Assembly: GCA_016195385.1 (NCBI GenBank) | Contig: JACPZS010000019.1 | Span: 1-44,472, forward strand | Reading direction: 5' to 3' | DNA length: 44,472 nt | DNA from: Verrucomicrobiota bacterium | GTDB taxonomy: Bacteria; Verrucomicrobiota; Verrucomicrobiia; Limisphaerales; JACPZS01 | Shown: in pieces, positions 25,699 through 33,191 of the stretch | How positions within the stretch are numbered: the first letter of the stretch is position 1 | How the letters are laid out: each line of letters starts with the position of its first letter | Made by a program: the position numbers and the translations under genes | Notes under the pieces: generated by a model | Databases searched by the model: none | The model's input: the letters and a program-made list of their open reading frames with translations, nothing else | What the model was told of the DNA's origin: nothing

Positions 25699-26106
25699 AT
25701 GATGAACAACTTTATGAAAAAACTGCTGCTGCCACTGGCGCTTTGTCTGGTGACGATGATTTCCACTTCCGCGTTCGCCACGTCACCCGGCGCGGGCAAA
25801 ACGAAACTCATCCACATGGTTTCCTTCAAATTCAAGGACACCGCGACACCGGCGCAAATCAAGGAAGTCGAGGAGGCCTTTCGCGGCTTGAAGAAAAAAA
25901 TCCCGCAAATTCGCGGCTTGGAATGGGGGACGAACATCAGCCCGGAGAAGCACGACAAAGGTTTTACGCACGCGTGGATTCTGAGCTTCAAAAGCGCGAA
26001 GGAGCGCGACGCGTACCTGGTTCATCCGGAGCACAAGAAATTCGGCCAGTCGCTTGGCCCGGTGCTCGGCGACGTGTTCGTGGTCGATTTCTGGGCGCAG
26101 CGTTAA
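25699..26106 (+). CDS. Exported Dabb-domain (stress-responsive A/B barrel) protein
   Basis: The 135-residue protein has a signal peptide (MKKLLLPLALCLVTMI... ending SAFA), then a Dabb domain of about 95 residues. Its markers are LIHMVSFKFKDTATPAQIKE, the LKKKIPQIRGLEWGTNIS turn, FTHAWILSFKSAKERDAYL and a terminal VFVVDFWAQ strand. Dabb proteins are dimeric ferredoxin-like folds; the family's roles are varied and none can be assigned here. Exported forms are frequent in Verrucomicrobia and Planctomycetes. Three in-frame ATGs (25699, 25702, 25714) are possible; the last would give a tighter signal peptide. Its TAA shares the TTAA at 26103-26106 with the stop of the convergent NUDIX gene. Confidence 0.9.
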   Translation: MMNNFMKKLLLPLALCLVTMISTSAFATSPGAGKTKLIHMVSFKFKDTATPAQIKEVEEAFRGLKKKIPQIRGLEWGTNISPEKHDKGFTHAWILSFKSAKERDAYLVHPEHKKFGQSLGPVLGDVFVVDFWAQR

Positions 26107-26627
26107 CGCGCCGGATCGCTGGGCACGCGATCGCCCAGCGCCGCCAGCAACCGTTCCACGAAGGGCCACTGGGTTTCCTTCATTTTGCGGCGGGCGTCTG
26201 AAAGCGGAAAAAACTCGGCGCGATCAATCTCAGGAAACTCGGCCAAGTGCCCCGAATGAGGCGGCCATTCGATCTGATACTGATTGCTCACGAGTGGTCG
26301 CGATGGCTCCCAATCACCGGCAAAGGCCCAGCCGAACACGATTTTTCCGCCCTTCTGCCGCACCGAGCCGAGCGGGATGAACTCGCCGCTGGCGTCCAGA
26401 CCGGTTTCCTCCTTGAACTCGCGAATGGCCGTGGCCAGCAAATCTTCACCCGGCTGCACTTCGCCTTTCGGTAGCGTCCAGTGTCCGTCATCCTTCCGGC
26501 GGAAATGCGGCCCGCCCGGATGCGCCAGAAAAATTTCCAACCCGCCATCTCGAAAGCGATACATCAACAACCCGGCGCTGGTTCTCTGCGATGACACGGA
26601 CAGAAATTTAATCGCCTGATCGCCCAT
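26103..26627 (-). CDS. NUDIX hydrolase
   Basis: A 174-residue protein with a complete Nudix box: GEVQPGEDLL followed by REFKEETGL (G-x5-E-x7-REUxEExGU). SAGLLMYRFRDG precedes it and a W-rich strand FGWAFAGDWEP follows. The opening AGLLMYR and LAHPGGPHFRRKDDGHWTLPKG resemble the group hydrolysing diadenosine polyphosphates or related capped nucleotides. The substrate is not fixed by sequence. It is cytosolic. Convergent with the Dabb gene, sharing the TTAA stop overlap. The start MGDQAIKF at 26627 gives the usual length. The upstream gap (26628-26726) is shared with a divergent unknown gene. Confidence 0.92.
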   Translation of the reverse strand: MGDQAIKFLSVSSQRTSAGLLMYRFRDGGLEIFLAHPGGPHFRRKDDGHWTLPKGEVQPGEDLLATAIREFKEETGLDASGEFIPLGSVRQKGGKIVFGWAFAGDWEPSRPLVSNQYQIEWPPHSGHLAEFPEIDRAEFFPLSDARRKMKETQWPFVERLLAALGDRVPSDPAR

Positions 26628-26726
26628 CGTGGCAATTCATTTTCCCAGCCCGGAGAATTTGATTCAATCGGGCGACGCCGAGAATGCGCTTGGCTTTCGC
26701 CTAATCGTTGAGTGAGATCGCCGCGC

Positions 26727-27065
26727 ATGATTCTTAGCCACGGCGAAAAAATTCACGTCATCCATCGGCGCCATTTTGAAAAGGAGCCGCAACGCCATTT
26801 CATCGGGATCGTCGATGTTTGTGAAGACGGGCTGGCGCGGGTCACAGGCCACGTTTATACCGTCGATCCCGTCAGCTACGCGTTCATTCGCCGTCCCGAA
26901 CTGCGCACGCGCATCATCGCGCTGGCTTCGGGCGATGTCCTCGTCAATGTCCTGCCGCCGTCGGTCGATTTGGAAAAGATCGTTTATCTCCAGGAAGCGA
27001 AATCGGTTCGCGTCACCGATGGCAGCGGCTGGCATCTCGATCTCAGCGAGATGACGTGGCGTTGA
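26727..27065 (+). CDS. Conserved small protein of unknown function
   Basis: The 112-residue frame starts MILSHGEKIHVIHRRHFEKE. It is predicted to be mostly beta strand: HFIGIVDVCEDGLARVTGHV, LRTRIIALASGDVLVNVLP, KSVRVTDGSGWHLDLSEM. I do not recognise the family. There is no signal peptide or membrane segment, so it is probably cytosolic. Coding character is good (GC-rich third positions, no alternative long frame in the opposite strand). The frame opens at GTG 26712, but ATG 26727 is preferred. It is divergent from the NUDIX gene and followed by palindromic element C. Confidence 0.75.
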   Translation: MILSHGEKIHVIHRRHFEKEPQRHFIGIVDVCEDGLARVTGHVYTVDPVSYAFIRRPELRTRIIALASGDVLVNVLPPSVDLEKIVYLQEAKSVRVTDGSGWHLDLSEMTWR

Positions 27066-27153
27066 ACGTCTCGTAGATGCCGGCATGAGACACGCAAATT
27101 TCTTTTGCCCCACTCAGGATTTCGTCGTTGAGACAAGCAAGGCATCACAACAT

Positions 27154-27259
27154 GGAGCGCGGATTTTCTATCCGCGCGTTGCGCCCAAAGTTCGCGCCAC
27201 GGAGCTTGTTTGGTCGCAGCGCAGTCTCTTTGTTTCTCGCGGATAAAAAACCCGCGCCC
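27154..27259. repeat. Intergenic palindromic element C
   Basis: The left arm at 27154-27177 contains the perfect hairpin GCGCGGAT, loop TTTCT, ATCCGCGC. The right arm at 27238-27259 (CGCGGAT, A-run, CCCGCGCCCC) is its imperfect reverse complement. The arms are separated by 60 bases. The plan, arms palindromic in themselves and inverted to one another, starting GGA/GGG, matches elements A and B although the base sequence differs. It fills the gap between the unknown gene and thrH. Confidence 0.65.
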
Positions 27260-27314
27260 CGATGCGACTACCACCGCACTCGACACTTTCTCGGAAAATT
27301 GAAAAACTCCCGCG

Positions 27315-27917
27315 GTGAAACAAAGCATTGTCACTCTGGATCTGGAAGGCGTTTTGGTGCCGGAAATTTGGATCGCCGTCGCGGAAAAGACCGGCATCGC
27401 GGAACTGCGGCTGACGACGCGGGACATCCCCGACTACGACGTGTTGATGCAGGGCCGGCTCAAGCTGCTTGCGCAGCATGGGCTGAAGTTGGCGGACATC
27501 CAAGCTGTCATCGGCACGCTGCGGCCGCTTGCCGGCGGGTTGGAATTTTTGCGGACGCTCCGCGAGTTGACGCAAGTGATCATCCTTTCGGACACGTTCG
27601 AGGAATTTGCCCAACCGTTGATGCGCCAGTTGGAATGGCCGACGCTCTTGTGCCACCGCTTAATCGTCGAGGGCGGCAGCGTGACCGGCTATCAACTCCG
27701 ACAGAACAACCAGAAACAAAAGGCCGTGGCGGCTTTGAAGAATTTGAACTACCGCGTCATCGCCGCCGGCGATTCGTTCAACGACACGGCGATGCTGGCG
27801 GAGGCGGACGTGGGTTTCCTGTTTCACTCGCCGGTGGCAATCCAGAAACAATTTCCGCAGTTCAAGGCGGTCGAAAGTTACGCGGAGTTGTTGCAACTCA
27901 TCCGGGCGGCGCTATGA
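27315..27917 (+). CDS. thrH: ThrH: phosphoserine phosphatase / homoserine phosphotransferase
   Basis: A 200-residue HAD-superfamily enzyme. ThrH dephosphorylates phosphoserine and can transfer the phosphate to homoserine, linking serine and threonine synthesis. The nucleophile motif is DLEGVLVPE (D9, E11 in place of the second Asp), the version that distinguishes ThrH from SerB. IILSDTFEEFAQPL (motif II) and VIAAGDSFNDTAMLAEAD (motif III/IV) follow. The length fits the family. The start is GTG at 27315, as no ATG precedes the nucleophile. It lies directly after element C and shortly before the DUF1080 gene on the same strand. No thr or ser genes are nearby. Confidence 0.95.
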   Translation: MKQSIVTLDLEGVLVPEIWIAVAEKTGIAELRLTTRDIPDYDVLMQGRLKLLAQHGLKLADIQAVIGTLRPLAGGLEFLRTLRELTQVIILSDTFEEFAQPLMRQLEWPTLLCHRLIVEGGSVTGYQLRQNNQKQKAVAALKNLNYRVIAAGDSFNDTAMLAEADVGFLFHSPVAIQKQFPQFKAVESYAELLQLIRAAL

Positions 27918-27987
27918 CCGCAAAGCCGCGTCGGCGCTCGTGATTTTCTTGTTGCCCGCGCAGTCGTGCTCGGCGCAATTTGCCGTC

Positions 27988-29313
27988 ATGCACTCGCTCC
28001 GCTATTTTCTCGGCTGCCTTGTATTCGCGTCGTCATCGCTCACGCCATTGTTCGCGGCGGACGGCAAATTCGTTCCTCTCTTCAACGGCAAAGATTTATC
28101 CGGGTGGGTGAATGTCGATTGCGCACCCAGCACGTGGTCGGTGCGCGATGGAATGATTTTCTGCACGGGTGTGCCCACTGGCGTCCTGCGCACGACGCGC
28201 CACTACGAAAATTTCATTCTCGAACTCGACTGGAAACACCTGCACAAAGGCGGCAACTCCGGCTTGTTCATTCACAGCGCGCCGGTGACCGCACGCGGAG
28301 AACCGTTCACCAAGGCTATCGAAGTGCAGGTGCTGGACGGCGATGATCCGAAAGGTTTGTGGACGGGTCACGGCGACGTGTTTGCGATTCACGGCGCGAC
28401 GATGGTGCCGGATCGTCCGCATCCCGGAGGCTGGATGCGATGCCTGCCGAGCGAGCGCCGCTCGCATCCCGCCGGCGAGTGGAATCATTACCGCGTCGAG
28501 AGCCGCGACGGTCGCCTCACGCTCGCGGTGAATGGGAAAATTGTTTCCGGCGCGACGAAGTGCAATCCGCGCAAAGGTTACATCTGTCTCGAATCCGAGG
28601 GCGGCGAAATTTATTTCCGCAACTTGCGCATCCAGGAATTGCCGTCGTCGCATCCGCCCGCGAATGAAGTTGCCGAGATGAATCAGGATTTCGTCTCGCT
28701 TTACACGGGCGTTGATCTCAGCGGCTGGCAGTCCGCGCCGGGACATCGCGGGCATTGGACACCGAAGGATTGGATTCTTGATTACGACGGCCAGAGCGAA
28801 GCCGCCGACAAGAATCTCTGGAGCACGAAGGAATTTGGCGATTTTGTTTTGATCGCCGACTGGCGCTTCACGGCGAAGCCGGTGACGAAAAGTGTGCCAC
28901 TCATTCTCGCGAATGGCGACTACGCCACGAACGCCGACGGCTCGCGCAAAATGGTCGAAGTGCCGGACGCAGGCGACAGCGGGATTTATGTACGCGGCAG
29001 CACAAACGCCGAAGTGAACATCTGGAATTGGCCGGTCGGTTCCGGCGAAGTCTATCATTACCGGGTCAACCAATCGCTCTCGCCCGCGATTCGGGCAGGC
29101 GTCACGCCCCGCCTCAAAGCTGATGCGCCGCTGGGCGAATGGAATCGATTTGTCATCACGATGCGCGGCGACCGCTTGAGTGTGGAGTTGAATGGCAAAC
29201 TGGTTATTGAAAACGCACAACTTCCCGGCATTCCGGCGCGCGGCCCGATTGGTTTGCAGCACCACGGTTTTCCGATCCAGTTCGCCAATCTTTACATCAA
29301 GGAACTTAACTGA
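27988..29313 (+). CDS. Exported protein with two DUF1080 (3-keto-disaccharide hydrolase-type) domains
   Basis: The product has 441 residues and a signal peptide from MHSLRYFLGCLVFASS. Two DUF1080 jelly-roll domains follow. The first (about 25-215) has FVPLFNGKDLSGWVNVDC, the WKHLHKGGNSGLFIHS motif and YICLESEGGEIYFRNLRI. The second (about 240-441) has FVSLYTGVDLSGWQSAPG, GDSGIYVRGSTNAEVNIWN and GPIGLQHHGFPIQFANLYI. The domain is a concanavalin-like sandwich found widely in PVC bacteria and Bacteroidetes; some members cleave 3-keto-glycosides. Carbohydrate-related activity outside the cytoplasm is inferred. The frame is open from GTG 27940 but ATG 27988 precedes the signal peptide. The tandem arrangement suggests internal duplication. 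Confidence 0.9.
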   Translation: MHSLRYFLGCLVFASSSLTPLFAADGKFVPLFNGKDLSGWVNVDCAPSTWSVRDGMIFCTGVPTGVLRTTRHYENFILELDWKHLHKGGNSGLFIHSAPVTARGEPFTKAIEVQVLDGDDPKGLWTGHGDVFAIHGATMVPDRPHPGGWMRCLPSERRSHPAGEWNHYRVESRDGRLTLAVNGKIVSGATKCNPRKGYICLESEGGEIYFRNLRIQELPSSHPPANEVAEMNQDFVSLYTGVDLSGWQSAPGHRGHWTPKDWILDYDGQSEAADKNLWSTKEFGDFVLIADWRFTAKPVTKSVPLILANGDYATNADGSRKMVEVPDAGDSGIYVRGSTNAEVNIWNWPVGSGEVYHYRVNQSLSPAIRAGVTPRLKADAPLGEWNRFVITMRGDRLSVELNGKLVIENAQLPGIPARGPIGLQHHGFPIQFANLYIKELN

Positions 29314-29330
29314 CTTTTGCGGTTCGCAGC

Positions 29331-29358
29331 TTGTGCTGCTTCGCAAAGTTGTTACAAT
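29331..29358 (+). promoter_or_regulatory. Candidate sigma-70 promoter of the selenoprotein gene
   Basis: TTGTGC (29331-29336) and TACAAT (29353-29358) are separated by 16 bases and lie 21 bases before ATG 29380. The -10 match is good and the -35 partial. No operator was seen. Confidence 0.45.
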
Positions 29359-29379
29359 ACAGGCAGCACTATTTTGATC

Positions 29380-30204
29380 ATGAAACGACGCTGGAATTCT
29401 ACGCTGTGGACGGGCTTTTTGATCATCCTGTTCGGATTGCTAAGTTACATCCCGCTGTTTTCACTGTTTCCCATCACACGAGATTTTCCGTGGGCAAATC
29501 TTCTGCTCCTGGCCGCCGGCGCGTTGCTGCTGGGTGGCGGTGTGCGGCGTGCCTTCAAGCAACCTCAAGTCTATCGCGGTAAGATCTTCGGCAGTGTTCT
29601 GGCGGTGTTGAGCATGGTGGGCATCGGCCTGTTCGCTTACGGCCTGCTCTACCAGGCGCGGCAAATTCCGTCCGCAGCGTCCGCGCCGCGCGCCGGCGAA
29701 AAGGCACCGGATTTCTCGTTGCCCGACCAAAACGGCAAAACCATTACGCTCGCGGGCCTGCTGGCGTCCGCGCCGGGCAACAAAGTGAACGTCCGCGCCA
29801 ACGGCGTCCTGCTCATTTTCTACCGCGGTCATTGGTGACCACTTTGCAACTCCGAGTTGCGGAGTTTCCAGCAGCGCCTGGCAGCGTTTGATGCTCGCGG
29901 CATTCGCGTGGTGGCCATCAGCACGGATGCCGTCGAGGAAACACGCCGGCATTGCGCCCGGCGGGGATTCACATACACGTTCCTTTCCGATCCGAAGCTC
30001 GAAGTCATCTCGCGCTACGAACTTCTTCATCGTGCCGGCGGGATTGAACATAATGACATCGCCCGTCCGGCAGAATTTCTCATCGACTCAACCGGCATCA
30101 TTCGTTGGGTCAACCTGACGGAGAGCATCACCGTTCGCGCGCGGCCAGAGCAAGTACTCACGGCATTTGACGATTTGAAATTAGCTTCACCCGCGACAAA
30201 ATAG
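29380..30204 (+). CDS. Candidate selenoprotein: membrane-anchored peroxiredoxin-like protein, in-frame TGA (Sec153)
   Basis: Read through one TGA (29836-29838), the frame from ATG 29380 to TAG 30204 gives 274 residues. Three hydrophobic segments (about 10-32, 37-56, 69-92) are followed by an AhpC/TSA-type redoxin domain from about 105: GEKAPDFSLPDQNGKTITL, VLLIFYRGHW, then the TGA, PLCNSELRSFQQRL, RVVAISTDAVEETRRHC, and PAEFLIDSTGIIRWV. Cys homologues have a Cys (FYRGHWCPxC) exactly where the TGA falls, so U153-P-L-C156 would be the catalytic pair. The reading frame, codon use and domain continue unbroken after the TGA, and a SECIS-like hairpin follows. The alternative is a Cys-to-stop mutation or sequencing error. 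The likely role is reduction of peroxides or disulfides at the membrane. Confidence 0.8.
29839..29868 (+). promoter_or_regulatory. bSECIS-like hairpin after the in-frame TGA
   Basis: AACTCC (29848-29853) pairs perfectly with GGAGTT (29861-29866) around the loop GAGTTGC, and G29846 may pair with C29868 below a mismatch. The loop begins with G and starts 15 bases after the TGA. Bacterial selenocysteine insertion elements recognised by SelB typically have a short stem, a G in the first loop bases and about this spacing. An overlapping alternative pairing (GCAAC/GTTGC) exists. Confidence 0.6.
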
Positions 30205-30335
30205 ACGAAGCGATGAAGCAACCAATCATCTTCGGTCACTCATGCGAATCGGAACAGCTCCTACGCCCGCGATTTAAGTTGATTGCAGAAAATCCAGCGA
30301 AGCGCTTTTTACCGTGGGTCGCGGGCTAAACTGCC

Positions 30336-30515
30336 GTGCAAATTTCAGAACCCATCCAATGTCCTTTCTGCGGACAGGAGTTTGACCTGTCCATCGACAC
30401 CAGCGCTGGCTCCCAGCGTTTCACGACCGATTGCGAGATTTGTTGCCGGCCGATGGAAGTGATCGCCGAATGCGAGCCGGGCGAAATTCTCAATCTCGAA
30501 GTTGCGGGCGGCTGA
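30336..30515 (+). CDS. CPXCG-motif cysteine-rich small protein
   Basis: A 59-residue protein starting at GTG 30336: MQISEPIQCPFCGQEFDLSI, with C9-P-F-C12-G, then SAGSQRFTTDCEICCRPMEV with C33, C36 and C37. It ends EILNLEVAGG. This is the Cys_rich_CPXG family, short proteins with a probable zinc site; the function is unknown. The family pattern (DxSAGxQxxxxDCxxCCRP) leaves little doubt that the gene is real despite its size. It lies 131 bases after the candidate selenoprotein on the same strand, and convergent with the minus-strand cluster. The family often sits beside varied genes, so no link to selenium is claimed. Confidence 0.88.
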   Translation: MQISEPIQCPFCGQEFDLSIDTSAGSQRFTTDCEICCRPMEVIAECEPGEILNLEVAGG

Positions 30516-30576
30516 CTCGCGCGCGTCAAGACTGGTCAGGGCGACACCAACGATACTGGCTTCAATAGCCGCATCC

Positions 30577-31167
30577 TTAACCAGTCGTGTTGTCGGGGCG
30601 CTTAGGCTTATCAATTTCCAAAGGAATCCAACGATGTGCTTTTTCCCCAATTTCCTTGGCCTTCCATTTTCCATCGACGGATTCCACCCAGAATTTTCTT
30701 AAGCGCTTTAGATTTGGAACTGTCAACCAATAGTTACCGTCAGCTTGAGACGTGTTCGTGGAGATGATTTTCACTGTGCCCACCCAGAACAAAAACCCTT
30801 CCTCACCGGTAGTTTTGTCTTTGCATTTGATTCCTAAATTATTGGTCACGCACTGTGCCAATGAAACCGGCTTAACGAGGTGATTGAGATCCTTAAATCG
30901 TTCAAGGAAACTGTTTGCTGGATCGCTTCCAGAATCCCCAACTGACAAGAAGTATAATCTTACGCGCTTGTCGGAGTCGGTACCTATTTGTGCAAACTGA
31001 TGACGGAATATGGCTTCTCGAATATCGTCAATTTTCGCATTTTCGTCGGTCGTCTCTGCATGGGCGGTCGGATGAATTCTGATTGTGTGCAGGACAATTG
31101 CACAAATGAGGCAAACCATTGCAGCCCGTCGATTATCGTGTAACCACCATGTCAGTTCCGTTTTCAT
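30577..31167 (-). CDS. Exported protein of unknown function
   Basis: A 196-residue protein with an N-terminal signal segment (MVCLICAIVLHTIRIHPTAHA). The mature part is mixed alpha/beta, with VRLYFLSVGDSGSDPANSFL, LAQCVTNNLGIKCKDKTTGE and NYWLTVPNLKRLRKFWVESV. I recognise no family. The two cysteines (CVTNNLGIKC) may form a disulfide. G+C is clearly lower than in the surrounding genes, suggesting a separate origin. It follows the UDP-glucose pyrophosphorylase gene on the same strand after 18 bases, so it may be co-transcribed, but nothing ties it to sugar nucleotides. Probably periplasmic. Confidence 0.7.
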   Translation of the reverse strand: MKTELTWWLHDNRRAAMVCLICAIVLHTIRIHPTAHAETTDENAKIDDIREAIFRHQFAQIGTDSDKRVRLYFLSVGDSGSDPANSFLERFKDLNHLVKPVSLAQCVTNNLGIKCKDKTTGEEGFLFWVGTVKIISTNTSQADGNYWLTVPNLKRLRKFWVESVDGKWKAKEIGEKAHRWIPLEIDKPKRPDNTTG

Positions 31168-31185
31168 AATTCACCTTCGCGTAAA

Positions 31186-32595
31186 TCACAGGCGCACTTG
31201 AACATCACGATACGTGCCCGTCGCGACGGTCTTCGTTTCGGATGAAGCGTTGGAGAATTCGACTTTTCCTTCACAAACGACGCCTAGTGCGAAGATCATT
31301 TTTCCCGAAACCTTCAACGAGTCACAGTTGATCAAGGAGGGCGCTCCATTGGCGAAACAAGCGTCGAAGCCTGCCATCAGCTTGTAATGTTGCGCGTCCA
31401 AATCGATGAGCGGCGGCTGGCCGTGGCGCGATTCCGCGAGCACAAGCCGGAAATCGTCCGTCACGCGATAGGCGTCCGAACGAAGCGCGAGCAAGTCCGC
31501 CGTCGTCTTGACCGGCGCGAAACGCACCCGCGGCACGACAATCGCTCCGGTGTGCGCAAAGCATTCGATGGCCGCGCCCATCGCGGATTCAAGCTGGAGC
31601 ACTTTGGGCGAAGTGCTGTCCTGCGGATCGACGGTCTTCTGGTTGGTGATCAGCGGCAGTGAAATCGTTCCGCCATTTCGCTCCAACTCGGCCTTCAGAT
31701 GATCGAGCCGGATCCATAGGTTGTTCGTGTTGAAGTATCGATGCCGTTCGATGTTTTGAAACTGGGCTTCGTCCTCCTTGGGACACTGCGCCGATTCGCG
31801 CAAAAGCAGCCGCCCGTTGCCGAGCCGCCGCGCAAGGTGGCCTCCTTTTTTGTCGGCGCTTGTGCGTTCGGCCACTTCCATCAAAAAGGAAAATCCCGAG
31901 TCGGCGAAGTAGCGAACCAGTTTCACATCGACCGTGGCACCGAGGTTGTCCGAGTTCGACACGAACATGTATTTGAGTCCGCGGCTCAACAAACAGTCGA
32001 GCAGGCCGCAGCCCAGCAGCGCAGGATAAAGATCGCCGTGGCCGGGCGGGCACCATTCAAGTTCCGGATCGGTGGGCCAGGAAATCGGCTCGAAGGTTTG
32101 CGCCTCAAGCTTGGGCACCATGTTTTGGAGGAAATCAATCTGCCCATCGGCGCTGAGGCTGGGATATTTTTTCAGATAATCTACCGTGTCCTTTTGCGTG
32201 CTGAAGCTGTCCATCAAATAAAATGCCGGCTCCGTCGCGTTGCGTTCGCGGCGCAGGTGGAGAATCTGCCGGGCGATAAAATCCAAAAAGCATTCCGCGC
32301 CGCGTACGGGAATGAGCGATTTGGCGCGATCCAAACCCATCCCGGTGCCCAGGCCGCCGTTCAATTTCACGACCACCAATTGTTGCAAAAGCTCAACGGC
32401 ATTCGCGTCCTCGTCGCGAATTTCCGACTGCCGCGGCAGCGCGTCGATAGGCTCAATCGTGGACTCCGGCAACATCCCGCGTTCGCCTGCGATGACTTTG
32501 TGCGCCGCGCCGAGAAAAGTGTTGATCGTGGGCGTGGCCACGCCAGCGGCTCGCATCTTATGGGAAATGGACTGGTCAAGGTCAGCGATATTCAT
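31186..32595 (-). CDS. UTP-glucose-1-phosphate uridylyltransferase (eukaryote-type UGPase)
   Basis: The 469-residue protein makes UDP-glucose from UTP and glucose-1-phosphate. It belongs to the larger UGP2-like family rather than the short GalU family: VVKLNGGLGTGMGLDRAKSL (nucleotide-binding loop), FLDFIARQILHLRR, the WCPPGHGDLYPALL motif, KYMFVSNSDNLGATVDVKLV and RYFNTNNLWIRLDHLK. It acts in the cytosol. The frame is open from 32814, but ATG 32595 (MNIADLDQSISHKM) matches the family start. It is downstream of mutT and ugd on the same strand, so UDP-glucose synthesis and its oxidation to UDP-glucuronate are probably co-expressed. Confidence 0.94.
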   Translation of the reverse strand: MNIADLDQSISHKMRAAGVATPTINTFLGAAHKVIAGERGMLPESTIEPIDALPRQSEIRDEDANAVELLQQLVVVKLNGGLGTGMGLDRAKSLIPVRGAECFLDFIARQILHLRRERNATEPAFYLMDSFSTQKDTVDYLKKYPSLSADGQIDFLQNMVPKLEAQTFEPISWPTDPELEWCPPGHGDLYPALLGCGLLDCLLSRGLKYMFVSNSDNLGATVDVKLVRYFADSGFSFLMEVAERTSADKKGGHLARRLGNGRLLLRESAQCPKEDEAQFQNIERHRYFNTNNLWIRLDHLKAELERNGGTISLPLITNQKTVDPQDSTSPKVLQLESAMGAAIECFAHTGAIVVPRVRFAPVKTTADLLALRSDAYRVTDDFRLVLAESRHGQPPLIDLDAQHYKLMAGFDACFANGAPSLINCDSLKVSGKMIFALGVVCEGKVEFSNASSETKTVATGTYRDVQVRL

Positions 32596-32698
32596 GTGAG
32601 TAATTGAGTTCAGCGCATTACGCGTTTGGTTCAGTTGATTTGCGGGGAGTGTATCGACTGCGCGTTCGCGATTCAATCTTTTCGAGGCAGGCGCGACG

Positions 32699-33136
32699 CT
32701 ATCGCCAAAGCCGTGGGGACTCGCCCAGTCGTTGCAGTAGTCGCGCGTCAGCCGGCGGAAATGTGTAATCGTGAAGTTCGTGCTGCCTGATCCACGCGAA
32801 GGACTGGCAGCCAAGCGCGCGCGGCTCGCGCTTCAGCCAGCGACAAAGATAGAATTGAAGTTGAACGGATTTCTCCGGGTAATCGTGCCGGATGGATTCG
32901 AAGAGTTCCTCGACGGCAACTTCGATGTCCAGTTCCTCGCGTAATTCGCGGTACAGGCAGGCTTCAAAACTCTCGCCCGTTTCACGTTTTCCGCCGGGAA
33001 ATTCCCAGAGACCACCAAGATGATCCTGTGCCCGCCGTTGCGTGATCAGAAGCCGGCCGCGCCGGAAAACCAAACCAGCGGCGACCTCGACGAGCAAGGA
33101 GGGTTGCGGTTTCAAGTTGGCCGTTTGCCGGGACAC
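32699..33136 (-). CDS. MutT-like NUDIX (deoxy)nucleoside triphosphate pyrophosphohydrolase
   Basis: A 145-residue protein with the Nudix box GGKRETGESFEACLYRELREELDI in place (G-x5-E-x7-REUxEExGU; E positions in RELREEL). It is preceded by RGRLLITQRRAQDHLGGLWEFP, the classical MutT start. The C-terminal FAWIRQHELHDYTFPPAD segment matches the region that reads the base in MutT. MutT removes 8-oxo-dGTP from the nucleotide pool; related enzymes use other oxidised nucleotides. The length is slightly above E. coli MutT. It lies between ugd (55 bases upstream) and the UGPase gene (103 bases downstream), all on the minus strand. Confidence 0.92.
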   Translation of the reverse strand: MSRQTANLKPQPSLLVEVAAGLVFRRGRLLITQRRAQDHLGGLWEFPGGKRETGESFEACLYRELREELDIEVAVEELFESIRHDYPEKSVQLQFYLCRWLKREPRALGCQSFAWIRQHELHDYTFPPADARLLQRLGESPRLWR

Positions 33137-33191
33137 ACGCGGCGGAACTATGGCGGCGCGGGGCGGAAACGGAAACTCCGAAATTCGCCAC

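Noticed and set aside
29836..29838. TGA read as an ordinary stop giving two separate genes (29380-29838 and 29857-30204)
   Set aside because: The split would leave a redoxin domain cut at its catalytic residue, with the second half starting at a TTG inside a conserved helix; readthrough as Sec explains everything in one frame.
30212..30328. 38-codon frame starting ATG after the selenoprotein gene
   Set aside because: No ribosome site, no recognisable motif, and no evidence beyond chance length.
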